A stretch of 64,000 nt of DNA from Gammaproteobacteria bacterium. GTDB lineage: Bacteria > Gemmatimonadota > Gemmatimonadetes > Longimicrobiales > Gaopeijiaceae. Numbering within the stretch: the stretch's first letter is position 1; each line of letters begins with the position of its first letter. Both the position numbers and the translations under genes were made by a program. Below the pieces are notes generated by a model. The model had not been told where the DNA came from. It saw nothing but the letters and a program-made list of their open reading frames with translations, and did no database searches. Below, one piece after another: positions 24,342-33,339 of the stretch. Where the stretch lies: positions 1 through 64,000 of the forward strand of contig JAPPHB010000106.1 of assembly GCA_028821195.1 (NCBI GenBank), in the 5' to 3' direction.

Positions 24342-24908
24342 ATGACTATAGATTATACGTTGACAACAATAATATTCCTAACAAATATCATAGTCATATC
24401 TATTCTGCTGGCCACCGTCGTCTGGTCCGTGGTCCGGCCGGATCGCCGAATCTGGCCGCCGCCGGGACGCGGCTCCTGGCAATATGCCCTGACGTGGATC
24501 GGGTGGTCTGCGGCCATTGCACTCAACGCGTGCCTGCTGTTTCTGGACTGGAACTCCTGGATCCTTGGTGGCGACCTGCGGTTTCTCCTCGGCATGCCTC
24601 TGGCTCTGCTGGGCGGCCTGTTGGCGTTATGGGGAATCGCCACGATCGGCTGGACGAACTCGACGGGCGGCAAGGACGGCTTCCTTCCCTCCGGCCCCTA
24701 CCGGTTTACGCGCAACCCGCAATACGTCGGGGACACCGTCCTCTTCCTGGGGCTGAGCATCATCGCCAACTCGCAACTCCTCTGGATCACCCATGCGCTC
24801 CTGGCCCTGTGGTTCATCATCGCGCCCCTCAGCGAAGAGGTGTGGCTGAAGGAGCAATACGGGGAGGAGTACGAACGGTATCGACGTGAGGCGCCGCGAT
24901 TCCTGTGA
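24342..24908 (+). CDS. ICMT/PEMT-like membrane methyltransferase
   Basis: A 188-aa integral membrane protein with about four or five helices, ending in the conserved methyltransferase block PYRFTRNPQYVGD ... EEVWLKEQYGEEYERYRREAPRF. This is the signature of the isoprenylcysteine carboxyl / phospholipid methyltransferase group, where the R-x-P-x-Y and C-terminal E residues bind S-adenosylmethionine. The bacterial substrate is unknown. Ribosome-binding site GAGGAAGG lies 11-15 bases before ATG 24342. The first ~20 codons (MTIDYTLTTIIFLTNIIVIS) are very AT-rich, in sharp contrast to the rest, suggesting a transferred or remodelled 5' end. Last gene of the 14-25 kb cluster. Confidence 0.75.
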   Translation: MTIDYTLTTIIFLTNIIVISILLATVVWSVVRPDRRIWPPPGRGSWQYALTWIGWSAAIALNACLLFLDWNSWILGGDLRFLLGMPLALLGGLLALWGIATIGWTNSTGGKDGFLPSGPYRFTRNPQYVGDTVLFLGLSIIANSQLLWITHALLALWFIIAPLSEEVWLKEQYGEEYERYRREAPRFL

Positions 24909-25010
24909 GTTCCAAAGGGAGTGTCGTCGGGCCCAACGCGTGATCCGCAAATGCCTTCCCATTGTGCAACGCCATCTCAGGCGAGAGCGATGCGGATCCA
25001 TCACGAGGTT

Positions 25011-25040
25011 CTTGACAAATAAACCTGTCAAGGCGTTAAT
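25011..25040 (+). promoter_or_regulatory. Promoter with overlapping operator, apparently leaderless
   Basis: CTTGACA (25011-25017) and TGTCAAG (25026-25032) form a perfect 7-bp inverted repeat with an 8-bp spacer. The left arm contains a consensus -35 (TTGACA, 25012-25017). Seventeen bases later GTTAAT (25035-25040) is a fair -10. Transcription would begin close to ATG 25047, implying a leaderless mRNA. The operator between -35 and -10 suits autorepression by the regulator encoded next. Confidence 0.6.
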
Positions 25041-25046
25041 ACCACC

Positions 25047-25649
25047 ATGCTCGACGTTGCCGTCATCGAGGAGCCCGCCGCCGCGGTCGTTACCCTGGAC
25101 CCTAAGCGGGCCCGGCTCCTCTCCGAACTGGTGGAGCCGGCCTCGGCGGCCGCGCTCGCAGCCCGCCTCGGGCTTCCCCGGCAGAAGGTCAACTACCACC
25201 TCCGGACGCTGGAGAAGCACGGGCTCGTGCGGGTCGCCGAAGAACGCCGGTGGGGCGGCCTGACCGAGCGCCTGCTGGTGGCGACCGCCCGGTCCTACGT
25301 GGTGAGTCCGGCGGCGCTCGGGCCGGTGGCGAGTGACCCGGAGCGGACGCGCGACCGGCTGTCGGCGAGCTACCTCATTGCGCTCGCCGCGCGCATCGTG
25401 CGCGAAGGAAGCGCGCTGCTGCGCCGTTCGGCCGAAACGGGAAAACGGCTCGCCACCCTTTCCATCGACACCGAGATCCGGTTCCGGTCTCCGAAAGCCC
25501 GCGCCCGGTTCAGCGAGGAGCTGGTCGCTGCGGTTTCCGAACTGGTCCGGCGCCATCACGACGATTCCGCGCCCGGCGGACGGCCTCACCGCCTGGTGGT
25601 CGTCGCCCATCCAGCGCCGGGGGATCCATCCGCCCAGGAGGCATCATGA
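25047..25649 (+). CDS. ArsR-like winged-helix regulator
   Basis: A 200-aa transcriptional regulator. Residues about 15-75 make a winged HTH: LDPKRARLLSELVEP, AALAARLGLPRQKVNYHLRTLEKHGLVRV, then wing EERRWGGLTERLL. This is the arrangement of ArsR-family proteins that use 'NYHLRTLE' recognition helices. The remaining ~110 residues are helical with no visible metal-binding Cys cluster, so an organic ligand or redox-independent signal is likely. Transcription probably starts at the ATG itself (promoter 25011-25040), and the palindrome there is a likely autoregulatory site. The stop overlaps the next gene's start (ATGA), a common ArsR-SRPBCC pairing. Confidence 0.78.
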   Translation: MLDVAVIEEPAAAVVTLDPKRARLLSELVEPASAAALAARLGLPRQKVNYHLRTLEKHGLVRVAEERRWGGLTERLLVATARSYVVSPAALGPVASDPERTRDRLSASYLIALAARIVREGSALLRRSAETGKRLATLSIDTEIRFRSPKARARFSEELVAAVSELVRRHHDDSAPGGRPHRLVVVAHPAPGDPSAQEAS

Positions 25650-26449
25650 GCATCAAGCACGATCCATCCGGCCGCCGTTCGATCCAGGCCGAGGCCGAGG
25701 TTCCCGGCTCCCCGGAGGAAGTCTGGGAGGCCATCGCCACCGGCTCCGGCATCTCGTCGTGGTTCTATCCGACGGATGTCGAGGAGCGGGTCGGCGGAAC
25801 GCTCCGGTACCACACCGACTCGCAGATGGACCACGTCCCCGCGAAGGTGACCGGGTGGGACCCGCCGCACCATTTCCGCCACGAGGGCAAGGACTGCGGC
25901 GCGGACGGGCCGCCGACGGCCACCGAGTGGACCATCGAGGCGCGCGCCGGCGGCCGCTGCCTCGTCCGCGTGGTGCACAGCCTCTTCGCCAGCACCGACG
26001 ACTGGGACGACCAGCTCAGGAACTTCGAAGCCGGCTGGCCGCAGGCCCTCGCCATCCTGGGGCTGTACCTCACCCACTTCAGGGGCCAGCGTGCCACGAT
26101 CGTCCGAGCGTACGGCGAAATGGACGGGTCCGTGGAGGAGACCTGGAACGCGTTTTCCGGCGCGCTCGCCTCCGGCGGGCTCCCGCCCGGCGATTCATGG
26201 GCGCTCCCCGGATCGGGCAGCGGAGACCTCGCGGGCGTTCTCGCGGAGAATCGGCCCGGCGGGCGTCAGCCCTGCGTGCTGTTCCGGCTCGACCGGCCGG
26301 CTCCGGGAATCGCGGCGGCGTGTGCCTACAAGATCGCGGAGCGGGCGACCGTGGTGATCAGCATCTACCTCTACGGTGCCGACGGGCCGGCGGCGGCCGC
26401 GCGTGGCGAGGCCGCCTGGAAGGAGTGGATGGGCGCGCGCTTCGCATAG
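25646..26449 (+). CDS. SRPBCC (AHSA1-like) domain protein
   Basis: A 267-aa protein whose first ~145 residues form an SRPBCC/AHSA1-type ligand-binding fold: IQAEAEVPGSPEEVWEAIA, WFYPTDVEERVGGTLRYH, PPHHFRHEG, WTIEARAGGRCLVRVVHS, and a closing helix WPQALAILGLYLTHF. A second, weaker helix-grip-like segment follows (about 150-265, RAYGEMDGSVEETWNAFSGAL), so the protein may be a degenerate tandem. Such proteins often pair with ArsR regulators and bind hydrophobic ligands. Translationally coupled to the regulator by ATGA. Confidence 0.75.
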   Translation: MSIKHDPSGRRSIQAEAEVPGSPEEVWEAIATGSGISSWFYPTDVEERVGGTLRYHTDSQMDHVPAKVTGWDPPHHFRHEGKDCGADGPPTATEWTIEARAGGRCLVRVVHSLFASTDDWDDQLRNFEAGWPQALAILGLYLTHFRGQRATIVRAYGEMDGSVEETWNAFSGALASGGLPPGDSWALPGSGSGDLAGVLAENRPGGRQPCVLFRLDRPAPGIAAACAYKIAERATVVISIYLYGADGPAAAARGEAAWKEWMGARFA

Positions 26450-26498
26450 CCGTGCCCCGCGAAGACCGACCCGCCGCGCTGAAGGAGCTACCCACGCC

Positions 26499-27434
26499 GT
26501 GCCCGTAAACGCCCTCGCCCTCGTCCTGGCCGCAGGACTCCTGCACGCCTCGTGGAACCTGATCCTCAAGCGCTCCACCGAGCGGGTTCTGGTCGCGGCG
26601 TGGGCGATGCTGCTCGGTGCCGTCGTCTTCATCCCGACCCTGGTGCCGGCATGGCCGCCTCCCGCGGGGGTGTGGCCCTTCGTGGGCGCGAGCGCGGTCG
26701 TGTACGTGGCGTACTACGGGTGCCTGGCGCGGGCGTACGGAGACGGCGACTTCTCGCTGGTCTATCCGATCGCGCGCGGGACGGCCCCCGCGATGCTCGC
26801 CCTGTGGGCGGTGCTATTCCTGGGCGAGCGTCCGTCCCTGGGCGGAGTGCTCGGGATCGCGACGATCCTCTGCGGGCTGATCGTGCTCAGCGGGGCGCCG
26901 CTCTGGTCGCGGGTCGCCGGGGCGCGGGCGGGAGCGGGGAATGACGTCCGCCCCGGGTCCGATTCCTCCATCCGAACGCCCGCCAGACGTCGTTGGCGCC
27001 AGTTGCGCGCCCACGCGCGGGGCTCGGGATCCGCCTTCCTGGTCGCGTTCTTCATCTCCGTGTACTCCACCCTGGATGGTGCGGCGGTCCGGCAATGGCT
27101 CCCGTTGCCGTACCTCGTGCTCGTGTTCGGGATCTCCGGATTGGCGTTCGTGGGGATGCTGGCGGCCCGTGACGGCAAGCGGACGTTTCGGGTCCTGCGC
27201 ACGCACTTCCGTCCCATCGCGATGATCGCCGTTATGACCCTGGTGGCCTACGCACTCGTTCTCCGGGCCTTCCAGATCGCCCCCATCAGCTACGCCGGAG
27301 CCGCGCGCGAGGTGGGCATCGTCTTCGGGGCGCTGGCGGGATGGCTCCTTCTGGGAGAGCGGTTCGGACGTATTCGCACCATCGGAGCCCTGCTCGTCTT
27401 CGCCGGCATCGGGTTGCTGGCGCTGGCCGGGTGA
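26499..27434 (+). CDS. EamA/DMT-family transporter
   Basis: A 311-aa drug/metabolite transporter with ten predicted helices in two EamA-like repeats. The first repeat begins LALVLAAGLLHASWNLILKRS; the second begins after a ~35-residue polar linker (GAGNDVRPGSDSS...) and ends ISYAGAAREVGIVFGALAGW then LLLGERFGRIRTIGALLVFAG, the usual EamA ending. Such proteins export amino acids or metabolites, or import in some cases. I place the start at GTG 26499, with AAGGAG upstream; the open frame extends further but runs through the end of the SRPBCC gene. It follows that gene by about 50 bp. Confidence 0.8.
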   Translation: MPVNALALVLAAGLLHASWNLILKRSTERVLVAAWAMLLGAVVFIPTLVPAWPPPAGVWPFVGASAVVYVAYYGCLARAYGDGDFSLVYPIARGTAPAMLALWAVLFLGERPSLGGVLGIATILCGLIVLSGAPLWSRVAGARAGAGNDVRPGSDSSIRTPARRRWRQLRAHARGSGSAFLVAFFISVYSTLDGAAVRQWLPLPYLVLVFGISGLAFVGMLAARDGKRTFRVLRTHFRPIAMIAVMTLVAYALVLRAFQIAPISYAGAAREVGIVFGALAGWLLLGERFGRIRTIGALLVFAGIGLLALAG

Positions 27435-27584
27435 CCTGCCTATTGTGGACGGCCCAACGCCAACGTCGGGTCACTTGGCGGCCTTCCCATCCCGCTCATT
27501 GAGCACTGGCTCACCACGCCGGAGTCGTTCCATGCACCATGCGCTGTTCAGCGGTACCGGCATCCTCCCCGGTCGGGCGGCAAC

Positions 27585-28595
27585 ATGAAGGAGGGCGACA
27601 CCACGGCACCCGGGCCCCTCGCCAACGGCAACGGCCTCACCCTCAACCGGGCCGACTTCGAAGCCGCGTACCGGAACGTGGCGCCCTACGCCTACCGCAC
27701 GCCCATGCTGACCAGCCGATCGCTGAGCGAGGAGTGCGGGCTGGACGTGCGCCTTAAGGCCGAACTCTTCCAGCGCGGCGGCTCCTACAAGCTGCGCGGG
27801 CCGCTGAACAAGATCGCCAGGCTGAGCGAGGAGGAGCGTGCCCGCGGCGTCATCTGTTCCTCGGCGGGAAACCACTCCCAGGGCGTGGCCCTCGCGGCGC
27901 GCCAGTACGGCGTGCGCGCGGTGGTGGTCATGGCCAAGAACGCCACCCGCTCCAAGATCGCCGCCACCGAAGGCTACGGGGCCCGCGTCGTCCTCCACGG
28001 CAACATCTGGGACGAGGCCAACGAGAAGGCGCTGGAACTCGTGGAAGCCGAGGGTCTGACCTACATCCACCCGTTCGACGACCCGGAGCTGATCGCGGGG
28101 CAGGGGACCCTCGGGCTCGAGATCATGGACCAGTTGCCGGAGACCGAACTGCTGATCGTGCCCATCGGAGGCGGCGGTCTCATCTCGGGCGTTTCGATGG
28201 CGGCAAAGTCCGTCAACCCGTCGGTCCGGATCATCGGAGTGGAGTCCGCCGGGGCCCCGGGGATGAAGCGAAGCGTCGAGGCGGGCGCAAGCGTGGTCCT
28301 CGACGAGGTTGACTGCCTGATCGACGGGCTCCGCGTCAAGAAGGTTGGCAACCACACCTGCTCCGTGGTCTCGCGCTTCGTCGACGAGATCGTCACCCTG
28401 CCGGACTCGCAGATCTTCGATGCGATGCTGTGGCTGATGACGCGGGCCAAGGTTGTGGTCGAGGGCGCCGCCGCAGCTCCGGTCGGAGCCCTGCTTCAGG
28501 GGCTCGTCGATGCGCCCGCGGGAACCCGCACCGTATGTGTGCTGAGCGGCGGCAACCTGGACGTGGAGGGGATGCGGGGGCGCTCCTGGAACTAG
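27585..28595 (+). CDS. Threonine dehydratase-like PLP lyase
   Basis: A 336-aa fold-type II PLP enzyme. The Schiff-base Lys lies in GGSYKLRGPL, the carboxylate loop is SSAGNHSQG, and the phosphate loop is the tetraglycine GGGGLISG, so the catalytic machinery is complete. The length and lack of a C-terminal ACT domain match catabolic or allosterically unregulated serine/threonine ammonia-lyases, which turn threonine to 2-oxobutyrate or serine to pyruvate; related racemases are possible. A -SGGNLDVE- ending is conserved. ATG 27585 follows an unremarkable upstream region (AACATGAAGGAGG). Confidence 0.85.
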   Translation: MKEGDTTAPGPLANGNGLTLNRADFEAAYRNVAPYAYRTPMLTSRSLSEECGLDVRLKAELFQRGGSYKLRGPLNKIARLSEEERARGVICSSAGNHSQGVALAARQYGVRAVVVMAKNATRSKIAATEGYGARVVLHGNIWDEANEKALELVEAEGLTYIHPFDDPELIAGQGTLGLEIMDQLPETELLIVPIGGGGLISGVSMAAKSVNPSVRIIGVESAGAPGMKRSVEAGASVVLDEVDCLIDGLRVKKVGNHTCSVVSRFVDEIVTLPDSQIFDAMLWLMTRAKVVVEGAAAAPVGALLQGLVDAPAGTRTVCVLSGGNLDVEGMRGRSWN

Positions 28596-28615
28596 AACCC
28601 GTGGATCGAACGATC

Positions 28616-29863
28616 ATGAGGCATGAGGTCGAGCCCATCGGGCGCCACGGTCATCGAGTCCTCCCCGCATTGTTCCTGATCTTCGGCGCGGCATGCGCCG
28701 GCGACGGCGGGCAGGGCGATGCTCCGTCCACGACCGTTCGGGACAGCGCGGGCATCGAGATCGTCGAATCCACGCGACCGCTCTGGTCGGACTCGGACGG
28801 GTGGCGCGTCGAGTCGGCGCCAGTCCTGGACCTGTCGGCGTCCGGCGCGGGGCCGAATCACGAGTTCTTCCAGGTTCGGGGCATGAGGCGGCTGAGCGAC
28901 GGCTCGCTGGCGGTGGCCAACGGAGGCTCGAGCGAGGTCCGGCTGTACTCGGCGGAGGGCAGCCACATTGCTTCCCTGGGCGGTGAGGGGGATGGTCCCG
29001 GCGAGTTCCGCGCGATCGTGGGACTCGACAACGCCGGCGATTCCGTGATCGTCCTTGATGCCAATGGCCGCGTGACCTTCTTCGCGCCGGACCTGGCTTT
29101 GCTTGGGACCTACAGCGTTCCCTTGCCGTCCGGCGTGATCGCGGAATCAAACGCTGTGGTCCATCTCGCGAATGGCGAGATCGTCATCGAGACGCGTATC
29201 CGCTTCATGTTCGGGTATGAGGGCGAGAGCGCCATCCTCAGGCAGCCCGGCGGACTGTTCCGCGTCGACGCGGCCGGTGGGACGGTCGACAGCATCGGCG
29301 TGACGGCGGGCAACGAGGTCTTCATGCACCGTAACAGCGGTGGCGGGGCCTTCGCAGGTATTCCTCTCTTCTGGCGCGACGCCTTCGTGGCCGCGCACGC
29401 GGGGAGGATTCTCCTGGGAGACGCCGTCGACATGCAGGTCGAAGAGGTGACGGCCGACGGCGTGCCGGCTCGCATCCTTCGCATTCCCGGATACCCGCTG
29501 GAGCTGTCGCCGGACGTATTCGAGAGGGAGCGGGAGGCGCGCCTGCAGGAGAACCCCGACGAGATTCCGCCGATGATGCTGGAGTTCTTCCAGGATCTCC
29601 CTGTCCCCGACCGGCGGCCGGCCTACGCGGACATGAAGGTGGACCCGGCGGGAGCGGTCTGGCTGAGACCGTTCCTCGGGCCGAACGAAGGCGACGGCCC
29701 GGAAGCATGGCAGGTGCTGGGGCCCGATGGCGCGTGGCTGGGCGGCGTCGAGATTCCCGCCGACCTCTCGGTCATGGAAGTCGGGATGGACTTCGTGCTT
29801 GGCGTCTACCGGGACGAACTGGACGTCGAGCATCCGCGGATGCTGCGCCTGCACCGGGACTGA
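28616..29863 (+). CDS. Six-bladed beta-propeller lipoprotein
   Basis: Third propeller lipoprotein, 415 aa from ATG 28616 (MRHEVEPIGRHGHRVLPALFLIFGAAC); GTG 28601 is an alternative. The lipobox is FGAAC. Repeats share the family pattern: HEFFQVRGMRRLSDGSLAVAN, VRLYSAEGSHIASLGGEGDGPGEFRAI, DAGVRTFF-like strands. The opening TTVRDSAGIEIVES closely parallels sister lipoproteins in this phylum. It begins 20 bp after the threonine dehydratase-like gene, so could be co-transcribed. Function unknown; presumed envelope-anchored. Confidence 0.75.
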   Translation: MRHEVEPIGRHGHRVLPALFLIFGAACAGDGGQGDAPSTTVRDSAGIEIVESTRPLWSDSDGWRVESAPVLDLSASGAGPNHEFFQVRGMRRLSDGSLAVANGGSSEVRLYSAEGSHIASLGGEGDGPGEFRAIVGLDNAGDSVIVLDANGRVTFFAPDLALLGTYSVPLPSGVIAESNAVVHLANGEIVIETRIRFMFGYEGESAILRQPGGLFRVDAAGGTVDSIGVTAGNEVFMHRNSGGGAFAGIPLFWRDAFVAAHAGRILLGDAVDMQVEEVTADGVPARILRIPGYPLELSPDVFEREREARLQENPDEIPPMMLEFFQDLPVPDRRPAYADMKVDPAGAVWLRPFLGPNEGDGPEAWQVLGPDGAWLGGVEIPADLSVMEVGMDFVLGVYRDELDVEHPRMLRLHRD

Positions 29864-29870
29864 GAGGGCC

Positions 29871-31340
29871 CTACTCCCTCCACGGATACTCCGGCCGCCG
29901 CCGGTGCCAGTCCGTCTCGCGCTGATAGCCCATTCCCAGATCCAGCACGGCCTGATCGTCCATCGACGAGCCGCAGATCTGCAGCGAAAGCGGCAGCCCC
30001 TCCTCGTCGAATCCGCACGGGATGGCGAGCCCCGGAAGCCCCACCAGGTTGGCGATGTAGTTGAGGCGCGGTGTGCGCGCGCTCACGTCGTCCGGGGGCT
30101 CCCACTCGTTGCGCGCCGGGATGGGCCAGCCCTCGCTCACCTCGCGCATGGCGGCGCCGTTGGGCCAGGTGGGGGCGATGACCGCGTCGTAGCGAGAGAG
30201 GATGTCGTCGGTCTCGCGCACCAGTTGGTTGCGGATGCGCTGGGCCGTGAGATAGTCGGCGGCGGGAAGCATGCGCCCGGCCATCCAGCCCGCGCGCCGG
30301 TCCTCGTTGAACGAGAACATGTTGGCCGCGCTGCCGTCATCGAAGAGCGCCTTGAAGTTGGTGCCGCTCTCCACGGTGACGATGGTGGTGAAGAGGGCGC
30401 CGGTGGGCCGAAGGGGCAACTCCACATCCTCCAGCACCACGCCCATCTGCTCGAAGACGTCGAGCGCCTCCTGGAACACGCGCCGGGTCGTCTCCGAGCC
30501 CGAGAGCAGGAATTCGGGCCGGTGGACGCCCAGCCGCCGCCCGCGCATCGCGCCCGGATCCGCGCGGAAGACGAACGGGCGGTCGACGGTGCTGTTGTCG
30601 CGCGCGTCGTATCCGGCGATGTACTGGAGGATGTGACCGCAATCCTCCGCCGAGCGCCCGACGGGACCGATCTTGTCCAGGCTCCACGAGAGCGCCATGC
30701 AGCCAAAGCGGCTGACCCGTCCGAAGCTGGGCCGGAGCCCCGACGCGCCCACCGCGGAGGCCGGAAATACTATGGAGCCGCCCGTCTCCGTGCCGATTCC
30801 GAAGCCGATGAGGCCGGCTACCGCCGCCGACACCGTCCCGCTGGAAGAGCCGAAGCTGGTGCGGTCGAGCTTCCACGGATTGAGTGCCGAACTGGTGTTG
30901 CCGCCCGCGAACTCCCCGAGTGAGTTCTTCGCCATGAGCACCGCGCCGGCCCCTTCGAGCATGTCGATGACCGCTGCGTTGCGGTCCGGCACCCGGTCCC
31001 GGAAGATGCCCGAGCCCCACGTGGTGCGGATGCCGCGGGTGTCGAGCAGGTCCTTCACGCCGTAGGGGATCCCGTGCAGGATGCTGCGGCGATTCCCGGC
31101 GGCCAGCTCCCGGTCTGCGCGCTCGGCGGCCTCGAGGGCGTGGTCGCGCGCGATGGTGACCATGGTGGCCAGCTTGCCGTCGTGGTCGGTGCGGGGCTCG
31201 CTGGGCAGCTCGAAGGGGGGTACGTCCAGCTCCTCGGCGCGCGCGAGGTAGGCCTCGGTCAGCTCGACAGAGGTGATGGAGCCGTCGGCGAGCAGGTCGG
31301 CCAGTTCGCGGACCGTCAGGAAAAACGTCGATTCCTGCAT
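29871..31340 (-). CDS. Amidase-signature family hydrolase
   Basis: A 489-aa amidase-signature enzyme. The Ser-cisSer-Lys triad is recognisable: Lys in IPYGVKDLLD, cis-Ser in TSFGSSSGTVSAAV and the nucleophile Ser in GIGTETGGSIVFPAS. The rest fits the family (LRPSFGRVSRFG, SLDKIGPVGRSAEDC). Known members hydrolyse aliphatic or aromatic amides, urethanes, or glutaminyl-tRNA in GatA; here the metabolic setting favours a catabolic amidase. It lacks a signal peptide and lies three bases after the small Tat-signal protein, so the two are co-expressed. Confidence 0.85.
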   Translation of the reverse strand: MQESTFFLTVRELADLLADGSITSVELTEAYLARAEELDVPPFELPSEPRTDHDGKLATMVTIARDHALEAAERADRELAAGNRRSILHGIPYGVKDLLDTRGIRTTWGSGIFRDRVPDRNAAVIDMLEGAGAVLMAKNSLGEFAGGNTSSALNPWKLDRTSFGSSSGTVSAAVAGLIGFGIGTETGGSIVFPASAVGASGLRPSFGRVSRFGCMALSWSLDKIGPVGRSAEDCGHILQYIAGYDARDNSTVDRPFVFRADPGAMRGRRLGVHRPEFLLSGSETTRRVFQEALDVFEQMGVVLEDVELPLRPTGALFTTIVTVESGTNFKALFDDGSAANMFSFNEDRRAGWMAGRMLPAADYLTAQRIRNQLVRETDDILSRYDAVIAPTWPNGAAMREVSEGWPIPARNEWEPPDDVSARTPRLNYIANLVGLPGLAIPCGFDEEGLPLSLQICGSSMDDQAVLDLGMGYQRETDWHRRRPEYPWRE

Positions 31341-31343
31341 GGC

Positions 31344-31625
31344 TCAGCCCCTCCAGAAGACGAGAAGGGGGGGCTCGTCGGGGTCGAGCGGGAACTCGCG
31401 CAGCGTCTGCTGCACGTTGACCATGTTGGCGATAGCCGCCTTCAGCCGCTCCAGCTCCGCGGCGTCTTCGTAGATGCCGCGCGGTCCCTGGTGATCGAGC
31501 AGCGTGTTGGCGGTCGCGGTCGAGACCTCGCCGGTCTCGGCCACTTCGGTGCAGGCCTGCGCCCACGCCAGCGCCATCGCGCTTGCGCCGGCGACTGCGG
31601 TGAACTTTCGGCGATCCATGGTCAT
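31344..31625 (-). CDS. Small Tat-signal protein beside the amidase
   Basis: A 93-aa protein beginning MTMDRRKFTAVAGASAMALA-WAQAC. The twin-arginine motif (DRRKF) and a hydrophobic stretch ending in AQAC indicate Tat export and possibly lipid anchoring. The mature ~70 residues are acidic and helical (YEDAAELERLKAAIANMVN) and end LDPDEPPLLVFWRG. I do not recognise a family. The start at 31625 is preferred because GAGGAG stands seven bases upstream. The unexpected feature is coupling of an exported small protein to an amidase that lacks its own signal, which suggests a possible cofactor or partner. Confidence 0.55.
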   Translation of the reverse strand: MTMDRRKFTAVAGASAMALAWAQACTEVAETGEVSTATANTLLDHQGPRGIYEDAAELERLKAAIANMVNVQQTLREFPLDPDEPPLLVFWRG

Positions 31626-31880
31626 GGACGGGCTCCTCGACATGGCTGTTAGGGACACCAGGGTGATCGCGGGATCCGGCGTCGCGACGTCACACGGCCG
31701 GCGTCCGCTCCGCGCCCCCTATTGTCATTCGCCGCAACCTACGGGGAGCCTCGCGGCATATCCAGCCCCGCGATTCCGATGTGTGGTGGTCCCGCGTCGC
31801 CCCATCGTTTGACGCGGGAATGAAGCCCGGGTAGGTTGCCGCCCGCGACGACCGCTGGATCACCGCTGCGCCACGGGGAA

Positions 31881-33176
31881 ATGGATCGAAAGGCAGGAGA
31901 AAGTGGGGAGCGGCTCGACCGGGCTGCCCTCGAACGCGAGCAACTCCGCAAGCTGCGTGCCATGCTGGAGCCGGTCCTGCGGAGCAACGTGTTCTACCGG
32001 GAGAAGCTGGGCGCGGCCGGACTGGAGTCCGCCGCCGATCTGACCGGCATGGAGGCCTACCGTCACCTGCCGTTCACCACCAAGGGCGAATTGGCCGCGG
32101 ACCAATCCCGCACGCCGCCTTACGGGACGCTGCCGACCTTTCCGCTGGAGCACTACGTACAGGAGCACCACACCTCGGGCACGACCGGACAGGGGCTGTG
32201 CTGGCTCGACGACGCCGAGAGCTGGGCATGGTTCGGGCGGTGCTGGGCGAACGTGTTCCGGGCCGCGGGCGTCACTGCGGCCGACCGCGTCTTCTTTCCC
32301 TTTTCCTTCGGCCCCTTCCTCGGGACATGGAGCGGCGTCGAGGGCGCGCGGCACCTCGGTTGCCTGATTCTGCCGGGCGGCGGCATGTCGGCGCGGGTCC
32401 GGGTCGACGCCATCACGGCCTGGCGGCCGACGGTTCTTGTTGCCACCCCGACACACGCCCTGCGCATGGCCGAGGTCGCTGCAGAGGCAGGGGTGGACCT
32501 GGCCGCCTCCGCGTTGCGGATCAGCATCCACGCCGGCGAACCGGGCGCGAGCCTGCCCGCGACGAGGACGCGGCTGGAGGACGCGTTCGGCGCCAGAGTG
32601 TTCGACCACGCGGGCGCCACCGAGGTGGGCGCGTGGGGGTTCCAGTGCGAGGCCAGGGAGGGCCTCCACCTCAACGAGAGCGACTTCATCTTCGAGGTGA
32701 TCGATCCGGAGACGCGCGCCCCTTCGCGGAAAGGGGAGCTGGTCATCACCAACCTTGGCCGCGCGGGCATGCCTGTGATCCGCTACAGGACCGGCGACGT
32801 CGGGAGGCTGGAAACGGGGCCGTGTCGGTGCGGTAGCGGGTACCGTCGCCTGCAGGGCGGGGTGGAGGGCCGGCTGGACCAGAAACTGACCGTCCAGGGC
32901 GTGGCCTTTTATCCCGGCGCGGTTGAGAATGTCATTCGGAGCTTCGTCGAAGTCCGCGAGTTCGCCGTGGATGTCCGTGGGCGCGGCACCCGCGACGACA
33001 TCGAGGTGCAGGTCGAACTCTGGACAGGTGACGCCGACCGCGTCCGGGCTCTCTTGGCTCGCGCCATGGGCGAAAGGATGGGGCTGCGGGCGGAGGTGTT
33101 CGCCGTGCCTGCGGGCACTCTTCCCAGGTTCCCGGTCAAGGCGCGCCGCTTCACGGACCATCGGGCGCACGACTAG
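31881..33176 (+). CDS. PaaK-like acyl-CoA ligase (adenylate-forming)
   Basis: A 431-aa adenylate-forming enzyme of the phenylacetate-CoA ligase type. I set the start at ATG 31881 ([15 protein letters not shown]). Motifs: [13 protein letters not shown] (A3 phosphate loop), [12 protein letters not shown] (A5) and the [20 protein letters not shown] (A7) segment, then a zinc-like [12 protein letters not shown] insertion and the C-terminal domain with [18 protein letters not shown] and a Lys in FPVKARRF. Specific acid unknown; PaaK relatives activate aryl or aliphatic acids with ATP and CoA. Alone in its locus. Confidence 0.78.
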   Translation: MDRKAGESGERLDRAALEREQLRKLRAMLEPVLRSNVFYREKLGAAGLESAADLTGMEAYRHLPFTTKGELAADQSRTPPYGTLPTFPLEHYVQEHHTSGTTGQGLCWLDDAESWAWFGRCWANVFRAAGVTAADRVFFPFSFGPFLGTWSGVEGARHLGCLILPGGGMSARVRVDAITAWRPTVLVATPTHALRMAEVAAEAGVDLAASALRISIHAGEPGASLPATRTRLEDAFGARVFDHAGATEVGAWGFQCEAREGLHLNESDFIFEVIDPETRAPSRKGELVITNLGRAGMPVIRYRTGDVGRLETGPCRCGSGYRRLQGGVEGRLDQKLTVQGVAFYPGAVENVIRSFVEVREFAVDVRGRGTRDDIEVQVELWTGDADRVRALLARAMGERMGLRAEVFAVPAGTLPRFPVKARRFTDHRAHD

Positions 33177-33339
33177 CTCGCTCGCGTGCCGGACCCCTCC
33201 CGCCAACGCCGGCCGGAGGGCCTGTTTCGTGCGGCTCGCGGCGACGATTAGTCCGCTCGCTCGCCGCGTCCCTCCCGCTCCTTTTTGTATCCCCCGCCCC
33301 ACTTGCGTGTCCCACGGATTAGTATATCATACTCATATC
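33177..33339. other. Gap with hairpin before the VapBC pair
   Basis: A 163-bp gap. CGCGGCGA (33237-33244) pairs with TCGCCGCG (33261-33268), and a T5 tract follows 14 bp later (33282-33286), so it is a weak candidate terminator of the ligase gene. The right end becomes AT-rich and holds the VapBC operator. Confidence 0.35.
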
